Source of the DNA: Longimicrobium sp.
Lineage (GTDB): Bacteria; Gemmatimonadota; Gemmatimonadetes; Longimicrobiales; Longimicrobiaceae
NCBI RefSeq assembly: GCF_036388275.1
Contig: NZ_DASVSF010000026.1
Coordinates: 1 to 64,000 of the forward strand
Direction of reading: 5' to 3'
Length of the DNA stretch: 64,000 nucleotides
Below the pieces are notes generated by a model that was not told the origin of the DNA, searched no databases, and saw only the letters and a program-made list of their open reading frames with translations. The number at the start of each line of letters is the position of its first letter. Within the stretch, counting starts at the first letter, position 1. Shown piece after piece: positions 1-8,721 of this stretch. Both the position numbers and the translations under genes were made by a program.

Positions 1-1243
1 ACGCGTTCACCTTTCGATGGGCGCGGCGCGGGTGCCCGTAGCTGAAATACCCTCTCCAGCCCCGAAGCTCCTGGCTCACCTGCTGAACCAGTTCGGACAC
101 GGGCACGAAGCACTGCTTCGGCCCTGTCAGCTCCCGGACGCGCTCCTTGCGGCGAGCCACCGCCTTGTCTGAAGGAACCGCCGTCAGATAGCGGAACTTT
201 CTTCCATGGCGATCCCAGTCGTAGCGGAAGGTGTAGCCCACGAAATCCAGGCTCTCCCCGCTGGTCCGGGTCACGCTCACCACCCGGGTCTTTTCCCGGT
301 TGATCGTCAGGCCAAGCCATCCTTCCACGGTTCTTTCCACCCAGTTCGTGATCGCAGCCGGGACGTACCGCGCCATGATCACGAAGTCGTCAGCATAGCG
401 GACCAGCCGGGCTTTCGCCCACGTCCCTGGCCCATGACTGCGGTGGAATACCTCGTCGAACCAGTGCAGGTACAGGTTGGCCAGCAGGGGCGAGATCACC
501 CCGCCCTGCGGCGTCCCCTGCTTTGGCCGGCTCACCGTCCGCCGGCCGTCCTCGCCACGATCTTCCACCGGGGCATCCAGCCACATGCGGATCAGGGCGA
601 GGACCGAACGGTCCGCCACCCGCCGCTCGACCGCCTTCATCAGCTTGTCGTGCGGGATCGTGTCGAAGTAGGCTTGTAAATCCGCATCGTAGATGGCCGT
701 GTATCCCGCGCGCAGATTTTCTTCGATCTGCGCCAGCGCATCCTTCGCGCTGCGCTTCGGCCGGTAGCCGTGTGAACACTCCAGGAAATCCGCTTCGAAG
801 ATGGGCTCCAGGATCAGCTTCGCTGCCGTTTGCACCACCCGGTCACGGATCGTCGGAATGCCGAGCGGCCTCAGCCTGCCGTCGGGCTTCGGGATGTACA
901 CGCGCCGCACCGCCTGAGGACGGTACGTCTTCGCCTTCAGCGACTGGTGCAGTTCCGCCACCAGTGCATCCGGCCCCCCGGGTGAGTTCTCGATCTGCTC
1001 GATCGTGACCCCATCCACCCCCGGTGCGCCTTCGTTACGGGCCACCAGGTCCCAGGCCGCCTCAAGCACGTCTTGCCTGTGGATCCGGTCGTACAGTGCA
1101 TAAAACCGGAACTTCGGCTCTCGCTTCGCCTTCAGGTACAGCTTCTGTCTCAGCGTGAAGAGCTTCAGGGGCAGGCCCTTGCCGTTGGCCGCAAAGGCCT
1201 CCGGCACTTCCTCCCCGTCTCCCGTAGTGGCGTCGTGACGCAA
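1..1243 (-). CDS. ltrA: Group II intron reverse transcriptase/maturase (partial)
   Basis: This is the intron-encoded reverse transcriptase and maturase, which helps the intron RNA fold and splice and copies it into new DNA sites. The frame opens with TTG at 1243 behind GAGGAGAG and runs off the left edge without a stop, so the C-terminus is missing. Reverse transcriptase blocks are clear: RVYIPKPDGRLRPLGIPTI, the palm motif with GTPQGGVISPLLANLYL, and the catalytic YADD at about residues 283-286. After it comes the GYTFRYDW stretch and the start of the maturase X domain. No frameshift is seen in the visible 414 codons, so the enzyme may be active. An endonuclease domain cannot be judged because that part is outside the window. 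Confidence 0.93.
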   Translation of the reverse strand, partial: MRHDATTGDGEEVPEAFAANGKGLPLKLFTLRQKLYLKAKREPKFRFYALYDRIHRQDVLEAAWDLVARNEGAPGVDGVTIEQIENSPGGPDALVAELHQSLKAKTYRPQAVRRVYIPKPDGRLRPLGIPTIRDRVVQTAAKLILEPIFEADFLECSHGYRPKRSAKDALAQIEENLRAGYTAIYDADLQAYFDTIPHDKLMKAVERRVADRSVLALIRMWLDAPVEDRGEDGRRTVSRPKQGTPQGGVISPLLANLYLHWFDEVFHRSHGPGTWAKARLVRYADDFVIMARYVPAAITNWVERTVEGWLGLTINREKTRVVSVTRTSGESLDFVGYTFRYDWDRHGRKFRYLTAVPSDKAVARRKERVRELTGPKQCFVPVSELVQQVSQELRGWRGYFSYGHPRRAHRKVNA

Positions 1244-1722
1244 GCGGTCTCTCCTCGTTTCTGACTCCGCATCCCACCGGCAGGGGCCCTTCGCTCCACG
1301 GGAGTTACTCCGCTTCCCCGCTACTATGGCCCCCTCCGCCACCCGGCCGTGCGGCACACGCTGGTTATGGTTTCCCAGCCGCGCCTCGGGGCACGACCCC
1401 GCACGCCGGGTGCTTCTCAGGTTCCTCGACCCCTCTCTCGATACGCGCCGTCCCCTACCACCCCGGAGAGCCGACAGGTGCACATGCCTGTGTCTTCCCT
1501 GTTCGTGCTGGCTTCACCATCTCTGAAAGGCTGGCCGCTCTCATCTTTGCGTTTCGAGGCTGAACCGGGTTCGCTTTCGCTACGGCTCGCACCGTGCGCC
1601 TCGCAGGGCTTCAGAGCTCCGGTTGCCCGGCCACCCTGCCTGCTCGGCTACATGTGTCACAGGCATTTCACATGGTGAACTCCTTTCAGTTCACAAGAGA
1701 GGTCAGGCTTCGCCTGACGCAC
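1..1722 (-). mobile_element. Group II intron, 5' part (probably class C)
   Basis: The minus strand reads a typical group II intron 5' boundary, GTGCG, beginning at base 1722. About 480 nt of non-coding RNA-like sequence follow (domains I to III expected here), then the maturase frame. The 3' end with domains V and VI lies left of the window. The 5' exon is a long hairpin: the family C repeat at 1723-1820. The intron enters exactly at the foot of that hairpin, after CTCTG, where uninterrupted copies elsewhere continue with CGTG. Insertion directly behind a terminator-like stem-loop and a short 5' region are known traits of class IIC introns. The class is inferred; the boundary is read from the interrupted repeat. 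Confidence 0.8.
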
Positions 1723-1820
1723 CAGAGGGCGCAGAGAAAAGGGAGAGGACGCAGAGGGCCCATGCAAGCGCCTCTGCGTCCTCTCTGTCCTCTCTGCGTC
1801 CTCTGCGTGAAACTGCAGTT
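1723..1820. repeat. Family C palindromic repeat, interrupted by the intron
   Basis: Two arms rich in CGCAGAG / CTCTGCG pair over most of the element. It begins directly behind the stop codon of the M28 peptidase gene and resembles three other copies at 24062-24163, 46316-46407 and 47714-47805. Those copies begin with TCACGCAGAG, but here the left arm is cut off after CAGAG by the intron. The element probably serves as transcription terminator of the peptidase gene. Confidence 0.85.
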
Positions 1821-1822
1821 TT

Positions 1823-3919
1823 TCAGTTCGTGAGCGCGCTCCGGGCTTCCACGAGCGCAGTCGTAGCGGCGTCGAACCGCGAGGCCAGGTCGGCCACCTC
1901 GCGTTCGGTGAGCGCGCGGTCGCTCGCGCGGACGGCTTCGGACACGGACGGGAACACCACGTTCGAGTATCCGTTGTTCTCGTCCGCGGCGTAGATCAGC
2001 GCGCGGAACCAGGGCCGCGTACCCAGCCCCTCCGGCCGGGTGAGCGCGCGCTCCACGCGCATCAGTGCCGCGTTGGTGCGCTGCAGCGTGGCGCGTCCCG
2101 GCGCCCGGCCGGCGAGCGCGGCGTCGCGCGCGGTGGCGAACTCCGTGGCGGCCGCGTGCATCCGGTCGATGGACGCGCGCAGGGGGTCCGTCGACAGCTC
2201 CCACCCCTGCTTGCGGATGGCCGCATCCATCATGGGCAGGTAGCCGCGCATGGTCCGCGCGAACTCGGCGTAGTCGTACGGCAGCACGTCGGCGTTGGCC
2301 AGGCGCAGCATCATCGCCGCGCCCACCTGCGCGGCTGCCGCGTGGCTCTTCCACTCGGGGTCGCCAAAGCGCCGCATCCACTCGTACGAGTCGTACTGGG
2401 AGTGGTACACGCCGTACCGCCCGCCGAAGCCCCAGTCCGCGTGCGGAATGCCCAGGTGGTTGTAGAAGCCCGCGAAGTCGGATCCGCCCCCCGGGTCGCC
2501 CATCGACGGCTCCATGGAATCCGCCACCACCGAGCGCCGCCGCCACGCCTCGTACACGCTCCCCTGCCCGGACGGGTCCGGCACCACGCGGGCCACGTCG
2601 CGCAGCGTGGCCCGCAGCGAAGGCGAGCCGCCGCCGCCGAAGTCCGGCCCCAGCGCCGACGCGTCCTGGTTGAGGTACGCCACCGCGCCGCGCATCAGCC
2701 GTGCGCTGTCCTGCTCCACGTACTCGGTGCTGCCGATCAGCCCCCACTCCTCGGCGTCCCAGGTGGCGAACATCAGCGTCCGTCGCGGGCGGTTGCCGCT
2801 GGCAGCCTGCTCGATCAGGGCGCGCGCCGCTTCCAGCACGCTCACCGTGCCGCTGACGTTGTCGGCCGCGCCGGGGCCCCAGGCGTCGCGGTGCGCGCCG
2901 ATCATCACGATCTCATCCGGGAACTCCGATCCGCGGATGATGCCGAAGGTGTTCCAGATCTCCTTGAACCCCGCCGTCTCCGCGTCCGTCTCCACCCGCA
3001 GCCGAGCGACGATGGGGCCGGGGCCCACGTGATAGCGGAACGGGAGCCCGCCCTGCCATTCCTGCGGAACGTCCGTACCGCGGATGCCGCGCAGCAGCTC
3101 GGCCGCGTCGCCGTACGCCATGGGCACCACGGGAATGCGCGGGACGGACATCTCGCCCGCGGGCAGGCGGCGCGCGCCCTCGACGCTGGCCCATCCCGGC
3201 GTGGAGGGGTCGCCGTTGCCGTTCATCACGCTGCCCCGCTGCACGGCGTCGGCGGAGCGCATGGGGCCTTCGGGATACACGTCGTCCACCACGTAGCCGT
3301 CATCGCGCGGATCGCTGTAGATGATCAGCCCCACGGCCCCGTTCCGCTCGGCCTCGCGCGCCTTGATGCCGCGGTAGCTCCTGCCGTAGCGGGCGATGGC
3401 GATCTTGCCGCGCACGCTGACCCCCAGCGAGTCGAGCCGCGCGTAGTCCTCGATGAGCCCATAGTTGACGTACACCACCTCGGCCGACACGTCACCGGCC
3501 GCACTGTAGCCGTTCACCGTGAGGTACGGCGGCATCCCCGACGTGCTGTCGCCCGGTACGGCGGGCTCGGCCAGCTCCAACTCCATGGCGTCGGGCGAGA
3601 CGCGCCAGGCGCGGACGGCGGTGGCGTGCGGCAGCCAGACGCGGTATTCGCGCACCTCCGTCTGCAGCCCCATCGCGCGCATCTGCTGGATCACGTAGTC
3701 GCGCGTGCGGGCCTGGGCCGGGGTGCCCGCCACGTGCGGCTCGGCGCTGAGCACGCGCGCGTGGGCATGGGCGCGCTCGGGCGTGGGGGCGCGCACGGCG
3801 GCGGCCTCGGCGGCGCGCTCGCGCTCGGCGGACCGCGGCGAGTAGCCGGGCATGGGCTGCTGGGCGGCGAGTGCCGCCGGGATCAGCACGGCGGCGAGCG
3901 GGGCGATGCGTCGGAACAC
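1823..3919 (-). CDS. M28 family metallopeptidase, glutamate carboxypeptidase II-like, secreted
   Basis: This is a secreted zinc aminopeptidase or carboxypeptidase of the transferrin receptor/PSMA-like branch of M28. A signal peptide (IAPLAAVLIPAALAAQ) opens the protein, followed by a PA-type insert domain. The di-zinc catalytic site is visible as IGAHRDAWGPGAADN (His and bridging Asp), TWDAEEWGLIGS (catalytic Glu and Glu ligand), LNQDASA and a final His in YGVYHSQYDSYEW. A C-terminal helical dimerisation domain follows. I start at the GTG at 3919, which leads straight into the signal peptide. The open frame continues to a TTG at 4093, but its first residues come from a dispersed family B repeat and are unlikely to be translated. 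The exact peptide substrate is unknown. Confidence 0.9.
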   Translation of the reverse strand: MFRRIAPLAAVLIPAALAAQQPMPGYSPRSAERERAAEAAAVRAPTPERAHAHARVLSAEPHVAGTPAQARTRDYVIQQMRAMGLQTEVREYRVWLPHATAVRAWRVSPDAMELELAEPAVPGDSTSGMPPYLTVNGYSAAGDVSAEVVYVNYGLIEDYARLDSLGVSVRGKIAIARYGRSYRGIKAREAERNGAVGLIIYSDPRDDGYVVDDVYPEGPMRSADAVQRGSVMNGNGDPSTPGWASVEGARRLPAGEMSVPRIPVVPMAYGDAAELLRGIRGTDVPQEWQGGLPFRYHVGPGPIVARLRVETDAETAGFKEIWNTFGIIRGSEFPDEIVMIGAHRDAWGPGAADNVSGTVSVLEAARALIEQAASGNRPRRTLMFATWDAEEWGLIGSTEYVEQDSARLMRGAVAYLNQDASALGPDFGGGGSPSLRATLRDVARVVPDPSGQGSVYEAWRRRSVVADSMEPSMGDPGGGSDFAGFYNHLGIPHADWGFGGRYGVYHSQYDSYEWMRRFGDPEWKSHAAAAQVGAAMMLRLANADVLPYDYAEFARTMRGYLPMMDAAIRKQGWELSTDPLRASIDRMHAAATEFATARDAALAGRAPGRATLQRTNAALMRVERALTRPEGLGTRPWFRALIYAADENNGYSNVVFPSVSEAVRASDRALTEREVADLASRFDAATTALVEARSALTN

Positions 3920-3997
3920 GGTGCGCCGGGGGTGCGGGGACTCTGCCGAGAGGACGAGCGGAAGGTATTCGCGGCGGAGGGGATCGGAAAGCGGGGC

Positions 3998-4813
3998 GGT
4001 CGTGTTCAGCCGAGGCCTCGACCCTGCTGGGGCGACTGAAGTCGCGGCAACGACGGCCCAAAGTCCGCCTTCGCGGACTGCTAGCGGAGTCAAGCGCGCC
4101 AGCTAAACCTGCCGAAGCGCACCTGTCATCCTGAGCCGCAGGCGCACCTTGCCGGCCCGTACGCCAGACCTGCCGCGCCGAAGGACCTAACCGCGGACGG
4201 GTACCAGCCAGGGCGCGGCAGCGGGCACGGCAGCCGAGGTCTCGGCCCTGCTGGGGCGACTGAAGTCGCGGCAACAACGGCCCAAAGTCCGCCTGCGCGG
4301 ACTGCTGGCGTAGTCGGGCGCGCGAGGCCGTCCACAGCGCAATCGAATTCTCCCCTCTCCGCACAGCAGTACCGTGCGAGGAGGGGCCGGGGGAGGGGCC
4401 AACAGCGGCGTGCGCCGGCAACGTGGAGGGTGCGGGATCACGCACTCTGCACCTGCTGAAGCGCGATCGAATTCTCCCCTCTCCCGCTTGCGGGAGAGGG
4501 GCCGAGGGTGAGGGCAGCCGGGGCATGCGCCGGCCCAGTTCGAAACGCCCGATGTTGCGGCCTCTGCTCCGGTGTCCGCTGCCGCGCCCACGCTATTACG
4601 TGCCCTCGGCAAGATCCTTCGGCACGCGTGGGATGTGCTGCGGGCGGGTGCGGCGCGCCTGGGCATCGGGATGACAAGGCCGGGCGTTGCAACGAGTTAT
4701 GGCGAGGCGCCACACTGGCTCCCTTCTCCCCCGCGCAGTGTGCGGGGGAAGGGCTGGGGATGGGGGGGGCCGCGGCGTGCGCCGATGTCCGTCTGCCCGC
4801 CACGACCTTTGTT
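3998..4813. repeat. Tract of dispersed palindromic repeats, families A and B
   Basis: No gene is recognised in these 800 bases. Two family B units (about 4009-4084 and 4231-4310) each contain a TCCGC/GCGGA hairpin and a second one around GCGACTGAAGTCGC. Three family A units follow (about 4345-4400, 4462-4505 and 4719-4765). Each has a short hairpin such as CTCTCCCGCTTGCGGGAGAG between GATCGAATTCTCC and a GGGCCG-rich tail. Related units recur in other gaps of the window. Confidence 0.75.
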
Positions 4814-5203
4814 CTACCCGAGCCGCCCCAGCAGATCGTCGATGTGCCCGTACCACTCGGCGGGATCGCCCTCTCCCCACAGCACCTTCAGCCCGGACGA
4901 GGAGCGGACGCGCTGAACGGCGGCGCGGGCGCGCTCCGTGAGCCCGGGATCCGGCTGCAGGCGGGCGGACGCCATCCAGTCGACGATCTCGCCCGGGAGG
5001 TCCGCCAGCGGGCGGCCGTCGATCGCGGCGACCACCTCCGCGGCGGCGATGGCCACCGACGCCTCCGGCTCCCCGGGCTCGCCTTCACCCGTGACGGTGG
5101 CGAACGCGGCGTCGATCGGCGCCAGGTCGCGCGCGTGCTCCAGGTCGGCCAGCCAGTCTACCGCGTCGTCGTTGTCGAAGCTCCCCGCACCCCACGCTCC
5201 CAT
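4814..5203 (-). CDS. DUF4259 domain-containing protein
   Basis: This 129-residue acidic, cytoplasmic protein opens with MGAWGAGSFDNDDAVDWLADL, the hallmark start of the DUF4259 family. Members are small proteins of unknown function, and no catalytic motif is evident. The ATG at 5203 is well placed behind AAGGAG. The same frame continues upstream without a stop into the kinase region, but that part is only a shadow of the kinase gene. The neighbour upstream on the same strand is the Ser/Thr kinase, 42 bases away, so co-transcription is possible. Confidence 0.88.
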   Translation of the reverse strand: MGAWGAGSFDNDDAVDWLADLEHARDLAPIDAAFATVTGEGEPGEPEASVAIAAAEVVAAIDGRPLADLPGEIVDWMASARLQPDPGLTERARAAVQRVRSSSGLKVLWGEGDPAEWYGHIDDLLGRLG

Positions 5204-5244
5204 CCGTTTCTCTCCTTGGCGATTCTTATCAACCGGGACGCCGG

Positions 5245-6789
5245 TCAGGTCCCCGGATGGTACGCGTCCAACGGCAGGCGCCGGCGGGTGAGGCGCAACG
5301 TGATGAAGCTCGCGACCACCTGCACGCCGAAGACGGCGGCCAGGGTGATGGCCGGATCGCCGTCCGTCCCCACGTAGTAGACCGCCCCGCCGGTCGCGAG
5401 CATGCAGGCCGCGACGCCCAGCCCCAGCCGCCCCCGCCCCCCGTTCAGCCGGTGGACCGCCAGCGGCGTGAACAGGATGGCGGCCGCGGCACCCGCGTAG
5501 ACCCACCGCGTGTCTTCCGCCGTCACACCCATGCTCGCCAGGGCCCACGCGCCCACGAACAGCGCCAGCGCCGTGCAGGTGATAATGAACTGCCACAGTC
5601 CCCGCGCGAACCGGCGCATCGCCCCCGCGCGGGGCGGCGGGTACGCGGCGGGCGGATACGCGGCCGGTGGCGCCGCGGCCGCCGGATATGCGGTCGGCGC
5701 CGCGGCGGACGGATACGCATGCGCCGGCGGCGGCGCGTACATCGCCGGCGCGGGAATGGACGCGTGCCCCCGTGCGGGCGGCGGCATCTGCATCCGGGTC
5801 TCGTCGTCGGGCGACGGCTCCACCGAGACGGCGGCCGCGAGGGATGCCCGCGGCGTCCGCACGGGGGGCGGCGTGGTGGCCGTGTGCACCGGGGGTTCCG
5901 AGGACAGGGGCGTCGCGCCGGTGGAGAGGGCTTCGGCGAACTCGGCCGCGTCGCGAAAGCGCTGCGCCGGGTTGGCCGCCATCGCGCGCTGAAGCGTCTC
6001 CACTACGGCCCGCGGCAGGTGCGGCGCGCGCTCCGGCAGCATGCGCACGGACTCGGCCGCCTCCATCGCCATCCGCCCCGCATCCGTGGCGGTAAACGGG
6101 CGCAGGCCGGTGAGCAGGTGGTAGCCCACCGCCCCCAGGCTGAACACGTCGGACGCGGGGGTGATGCGGTCGTCGCCGCGCATCTGCTCCGGCGAGGCAT
6201 ACGCGGGGGAGAACGGCGCGCGTCCGTACTCCGTCAGCTGCGCCGCCGTCGCGCCCTCGTCTCCCGCCACCTGCGCAATGCCGAAGTCCAGCACGCGGAC
6301 GTGCAGGTCGTCGGCGTGGTCGCCCTCCAGGAGGAAGAGGTTGCCGGGTTTTACGTCGCGGTGCACCATGCCGACGCGGTGGCCGGCCGCGAGCCCGCGG
6401 GCGGCCTGGCGGAGGATGGAAAGCGACACGTGCGTGGGCGGCGGGCCGCTGCGCGCCAGGCGCATGGCCAGGTCCTCGCCGTGGAGCAGCTCCATCACCA
6501 AAAAGTCCAGCCCCAGCTCCTCGTCGGCGCCGAAGTCGTGGATGGCCACCACATTGGGGTGGTGAAGCGCGGCGGCGGCGCGCGCCTCGCGAAGGAAGCG
6601 GGCCTGCAGGCGCGCGTGCTCCGCCGGCTCGTGCGCCACGATGCCGATCACCTTTACGGCCACGGCGCGGCCCAGGCGCTCGTCGAGGGCGCGGTACACG
6701 GCTCCCATGCCGCCGCGTCCCACGACCGCCTCGATGCGATAGCGCCCGCACAGCGTGCGGCCGGTCAGCAGCCCCGCGATTCCGTACAT
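5245..6789 (-). CDS. Membrane-associated serine/threonine protein kinase, PknB type
   Basis: This is a Hanks-type protein kinase that phosphorylates Ser/Thr on other proteins. All key kinase elements are present: the glycine loop GRGGMG (residues 24-29), the ATP lysine K46 in VAVKV, the catalytic loop VHRDVKPGN near residue 140, DFG in LDFGIAQ, and an SPEQ activation-segment end. A proline- and alanine-rich linker (about 290-385, with AYPPAAYPP repeats) joins it to four hydrophobic helices near the C-terminus, such as FIITCTALALFVGAWALA. The protein is therefore inner-membrane bound with a cytoplasmic kinase. No PASTA or other extracellular sensor domain is present, so the sensed signal is unknown. 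Confidence 0.93.
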   Translation of the reverse strand: MYGIAGLLTGRTLCGRYRIEAVVGRGGMGAVYRALDERLGRAVAVKVIGIVAHEPAEHARLQARFLREARAAAALHHPNVVAIHDFGADEELGLDFLVMELLHGEDLAMRLARSGPPPTHVSLSILRQAARGLAAGHRVGMVHRDVKPGNLFLLEGDHADDLHVRVLDFGIAQVAGDEGATAAQLTEYGRAPFSPAYASPEQMRGDDRITPASDVFSLGAVGYHLLTGLRPFTATDAGRMAMEAAESVRMLPERAPHLPRAVVETLQRAMAANPAQRFRDAAEFAEALSTGATPLSSEPPVHTATTPPPVRTPRASLAAAVSVEPSPDDETRMQMPPPARGHASIPAPAMYAPPPAHAYPSAAAPTAYPAAAAPPAAYPPAAYPPPRAGAMRRFARGLWQFIITCTALALFVGAWALASMGVTAEDTRWVYAGAAAAILFTPLAVHRLNGGRGRLGLGVAACMLATGGAVYYVGTDGDPAITLAAVFGVQVVASFITLRLTRRRLPLDAYHPGT

Positions 6790-6883
6790 CCGCCCGGTGG
6801 TGAAGGTGCCCGCCGACGCCCTGCGAATTGCGTGCGTGAGAATGACTTACGAGAGGTGCTGCGGATCGGTTTCGGCAAGTCGG

Positions 6884-6977
6884 CTACCAGAGGATCTCCA
6901 GACCCGCGACGTTGGCGATCTCTGGATCGCGCGTGATCAGAGGCACGCCGAGTTCGCTCGCCGTCCCGCGAGCGTCA
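6884..6977 (-). pseudogene. Remnant of a VapC-type PIN-domain toxin
   Basis: Only about 30 codons survive. They read DARGTASELGVPLITRDPEI and then end in LEILW and a stop, which matches the last strand and helices of PIN-domain toxins. The upstream part, with the first acidic residues of the RNase site, is absent. The sequence runs directly into the end of the antitoxin gene in another reading frame. A deletion of roughly 90 to 100 codons explains this arrangement. The piece should be inactive. Confidence 0.72.
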
Positions 6978-7304
6978 TCGGAGATCCGCGAGCTTGGCTG
7001 CCGCCAGGCGGGTCTGCTCTCTACGCCGCGCGGCGATCCCCGCCTCGATCTCCACATCGTCGACCAGCGGCACGACCAGCCCGCCATGCGGAACGGGGCG
7101 GCCGTTCAAGCGGTCCAGGGACGCGGCCTTGGCGACCGCGAGCCGATAGTGCTCCGCGTCCACGATCACCGCCGGCCGCGCCGCCACATCAGGGGTTACG
7201 ACCACCGCCCGCCCCGGGTCGCCGGTTACCTGCTCTACGACCTCCGCCAGCCTGGCCGCGGCCTCGGGCACCGGCAGGCGGAAATCAGGATTGTGCTGGA
7301 TCAC
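6975..7304 (-). CDS. Phd/YefM-like antitoxin, orphaned
   Basis: This 109-residue protein has the layout of a type II antitoxin: an N-terminal DNA-binding, Phd-like part (PVPEAAARLAEVVEQV ... RAVVVTPDVAARPAVIVDAEHYRLA) and a charged C-terminal tail that would wrap the toxin. The GTG start at 7304 has an ideal AGGAGG six bases upstream, whereas the longer open frame belongs to the opposite reading of the next gene. Its 3' end touches the toxin remnant, so the toxin partner has been lost. It may still repress its own promoter or cross-neutralise another PIN toxin. The assignment rests on context as much as on sequence. Confidence 0.68.
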   Translation of the reverse strand: MIQHNPDFRLPVPEAAARLAEVVEQVTGDPGRAVVVTPDVAARPAVIVDAEHYRLAVAKAASLDRLNGRPVPHGGLVVPLVDDVEIEAGIAARRREQTRLAAAKLADLR

Positions 7305-7360
7305 GTCGGACCTCCTGGATGAAGACGCTGCGGTTAATCTATATCGGACTGTCCACTTCA

Positions 7361-8608
7361 TCAACCGCCCCGGGAAGCTGCAATCCGCGCTGCGTCCAGA
7401 CATCCCGCGATCTGATGTGCTACTTGTGGCGGGTCGGAACGGGTGATGGACACGCCGGGCGTTCCGTGCCACGCGGCGCACTCCTGGATGGCGTTCGCCA
7501 CGTCGGCGGCGGCGCGGTCGCTCAGGCGCACGCCCGGTTCCAGGTACAGTGCCCGCACTTGGAAGATCCCCTCCTGCCGGTGCGCCTTGGCATCCATCCG
7601 CCCGATCAGCCGGCCGCGCCGCAGGATGGGAAGCACGTAGTAGCCGTAGACGCGCCGGGGAGCCGGCGTGTAGCACTCCAGCCGATAGTCGAAGCCGAAC
7701 ATCTCGCTGGCGCGCACCCGGTCCCACACCAGCGGATCGAACGGAGAAAGCAGGGTGGTGAGCGTGGGCTTCAGGCGCCCCTCGTCCGCGGCGCGCGCGG
7801 CCGGCAGGTGGTCGGGGTGCACGTAGCCGGGCTCTTTCCATCCCTCCACCGCCACCTCGTGAAGCTCTCCGGATTGCGCCAGGCGCGCGGGGAGCAGCTT
7901 CGTCGCCGTCTTGCTCGTCCGGTAGTAGTCGGCCACCCACCTGGCCTTCGCGACGCCCATCGCGCGGACGGCCTTGAGAGCCAGCGCGCGATCCACGGCT
8001 TCGGCCGGGGGCAGCTGGTCGTCGCTCCACGACGGCAGCACCCGCTCGCGAAGGTCGTAGATGCGCTGGAACCGGTCGCGCCGGCGGATCATCAGCTCGC
8101 CGGCGGTGAACAGGGCCTCCAGCATCCGCTTTTCGGGCTTCCAGTCCCACCAGGTGCCGCCCTTCTCCAGCCGCTCGAAGTCGCTGGACCGCACTGGCCC
8201 GCGCTCGCGCACCAGCGCCAGGAGCCGCGCGGCGCTTTCCGGGTGCCGCTCCATCAGCGCGTGCGACCCTCGCCACCCGGCCCATGAAGGATCGAGCATG
8301 CGGCGGCGGAACAGGGGGTAGTCTTCGGTGGGAAGGAAGCAGGCCTCGTGCGCCCAGTACTCGAAGAGCTTTCCTTCGGCCAGCAGTGAATCCAGCCACT
8401 CCGGCCGATAATCGCCCAGGCGCGACCACAGCACCAGGTACGGGCTGCGCGCCACGACGCTGATGGTATCGATCTGCAGCGCGCCCATGCGGCGGATGGC
8501 GTCGAGTACGCCGGCCCTGGTGGCGCGGCGCCGCGGACGCCGATCCAGCCCCTGCGCGGCCAGCATCAGCGCCCGCGCGGCGGATTGGGAGAGGCGGATA
8601 TCGGTCAC
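7361..8608 (-). CDS. Winged-helix DNA glycosylase, AlkZ/YcaQ family
   Basis: The protein is a 415-residue member of the HTH_42 (AlkZ/YcaQ) family, monofunctional glycosylases that remove bulky alkylated bases and unhook interstrand crosslinks. It starts with a winged-helix segment and carries GALQIDTISVVARSPYLVLWSR, where QID corresponds to the catalytic QxD motif of the YcaQ branch. Further family stretches are FEYWAHEACFLP, SPFDPLVWDR and FGFDYRLECYTPAPRRVYGYY. The GTG at 8608 is chosen because it begins directly before the conserved N-terminus; the frame extends further upstream without family similarity. It presumably acts in DNA repair. The substrate is inferred from the family. Confidence 0.9.
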   Translation of the reverse strand: MTDIRLSQSAARALMLAAQGLDRRPRRRATRAGVLDAIRRMGALQIDTISVVARSPYLVLWSRLGDYRPEWLDSLLAEGKLFEYWAHEACFLPTEDYPLFRRRMLDPSWAGWRGSHALMERHPESAARLLALVRERGPVRSSDFERLEKGGTWWDWKPEKRMLEALFTAGELMIRRRDRFQRIYDLRERVLPSWSDDQLPPAEAVDRALALKAVRAMGVAKARWVADYYRTSKTATKLLPARLAQSGELHEVAVEGWKEPGYVHPDHLPAARAADEGRLKPTLTTLLSPFDPLVWDRVRASEMFGFDYRLECYTPAPRRVYGYYVLPILRRGRLIGRMDAKAHRQEGIFQVRALYLEPGVRLSDRAAADVANAIQECAAWHGTPGVSITRSDPPQVAHQIAGCLDAARIAASRGG

Positions 8609-8721
8609 GCGCGGTGGCGGGTCAGTTCGGGGTGTGCAGTGGTGCAGATGACGGTGCGCGCCAGGGAAGATGGTGCCGGAGAGGCAAAGCCGTGTGCGCC
8701 GAGCGGGAGGGCGATCTGGGC

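Noticed and set aside
206..1008. Overlapping plus-strand frames across the first kilobase
   Set aside because: They lie opposite the intron maturase, whose minus-strand frame has YADD and other reverse transcriptase blocks.
2156..4039. 627-codon open frame on the plus strand opposite the M28 peptidase gene
   Set aside because: It is an antisense shadow produced by high GC at third codon positions; its translation is His/Arg-rich low-complexity sequence, while the minus frame carries all peptidase motifs.
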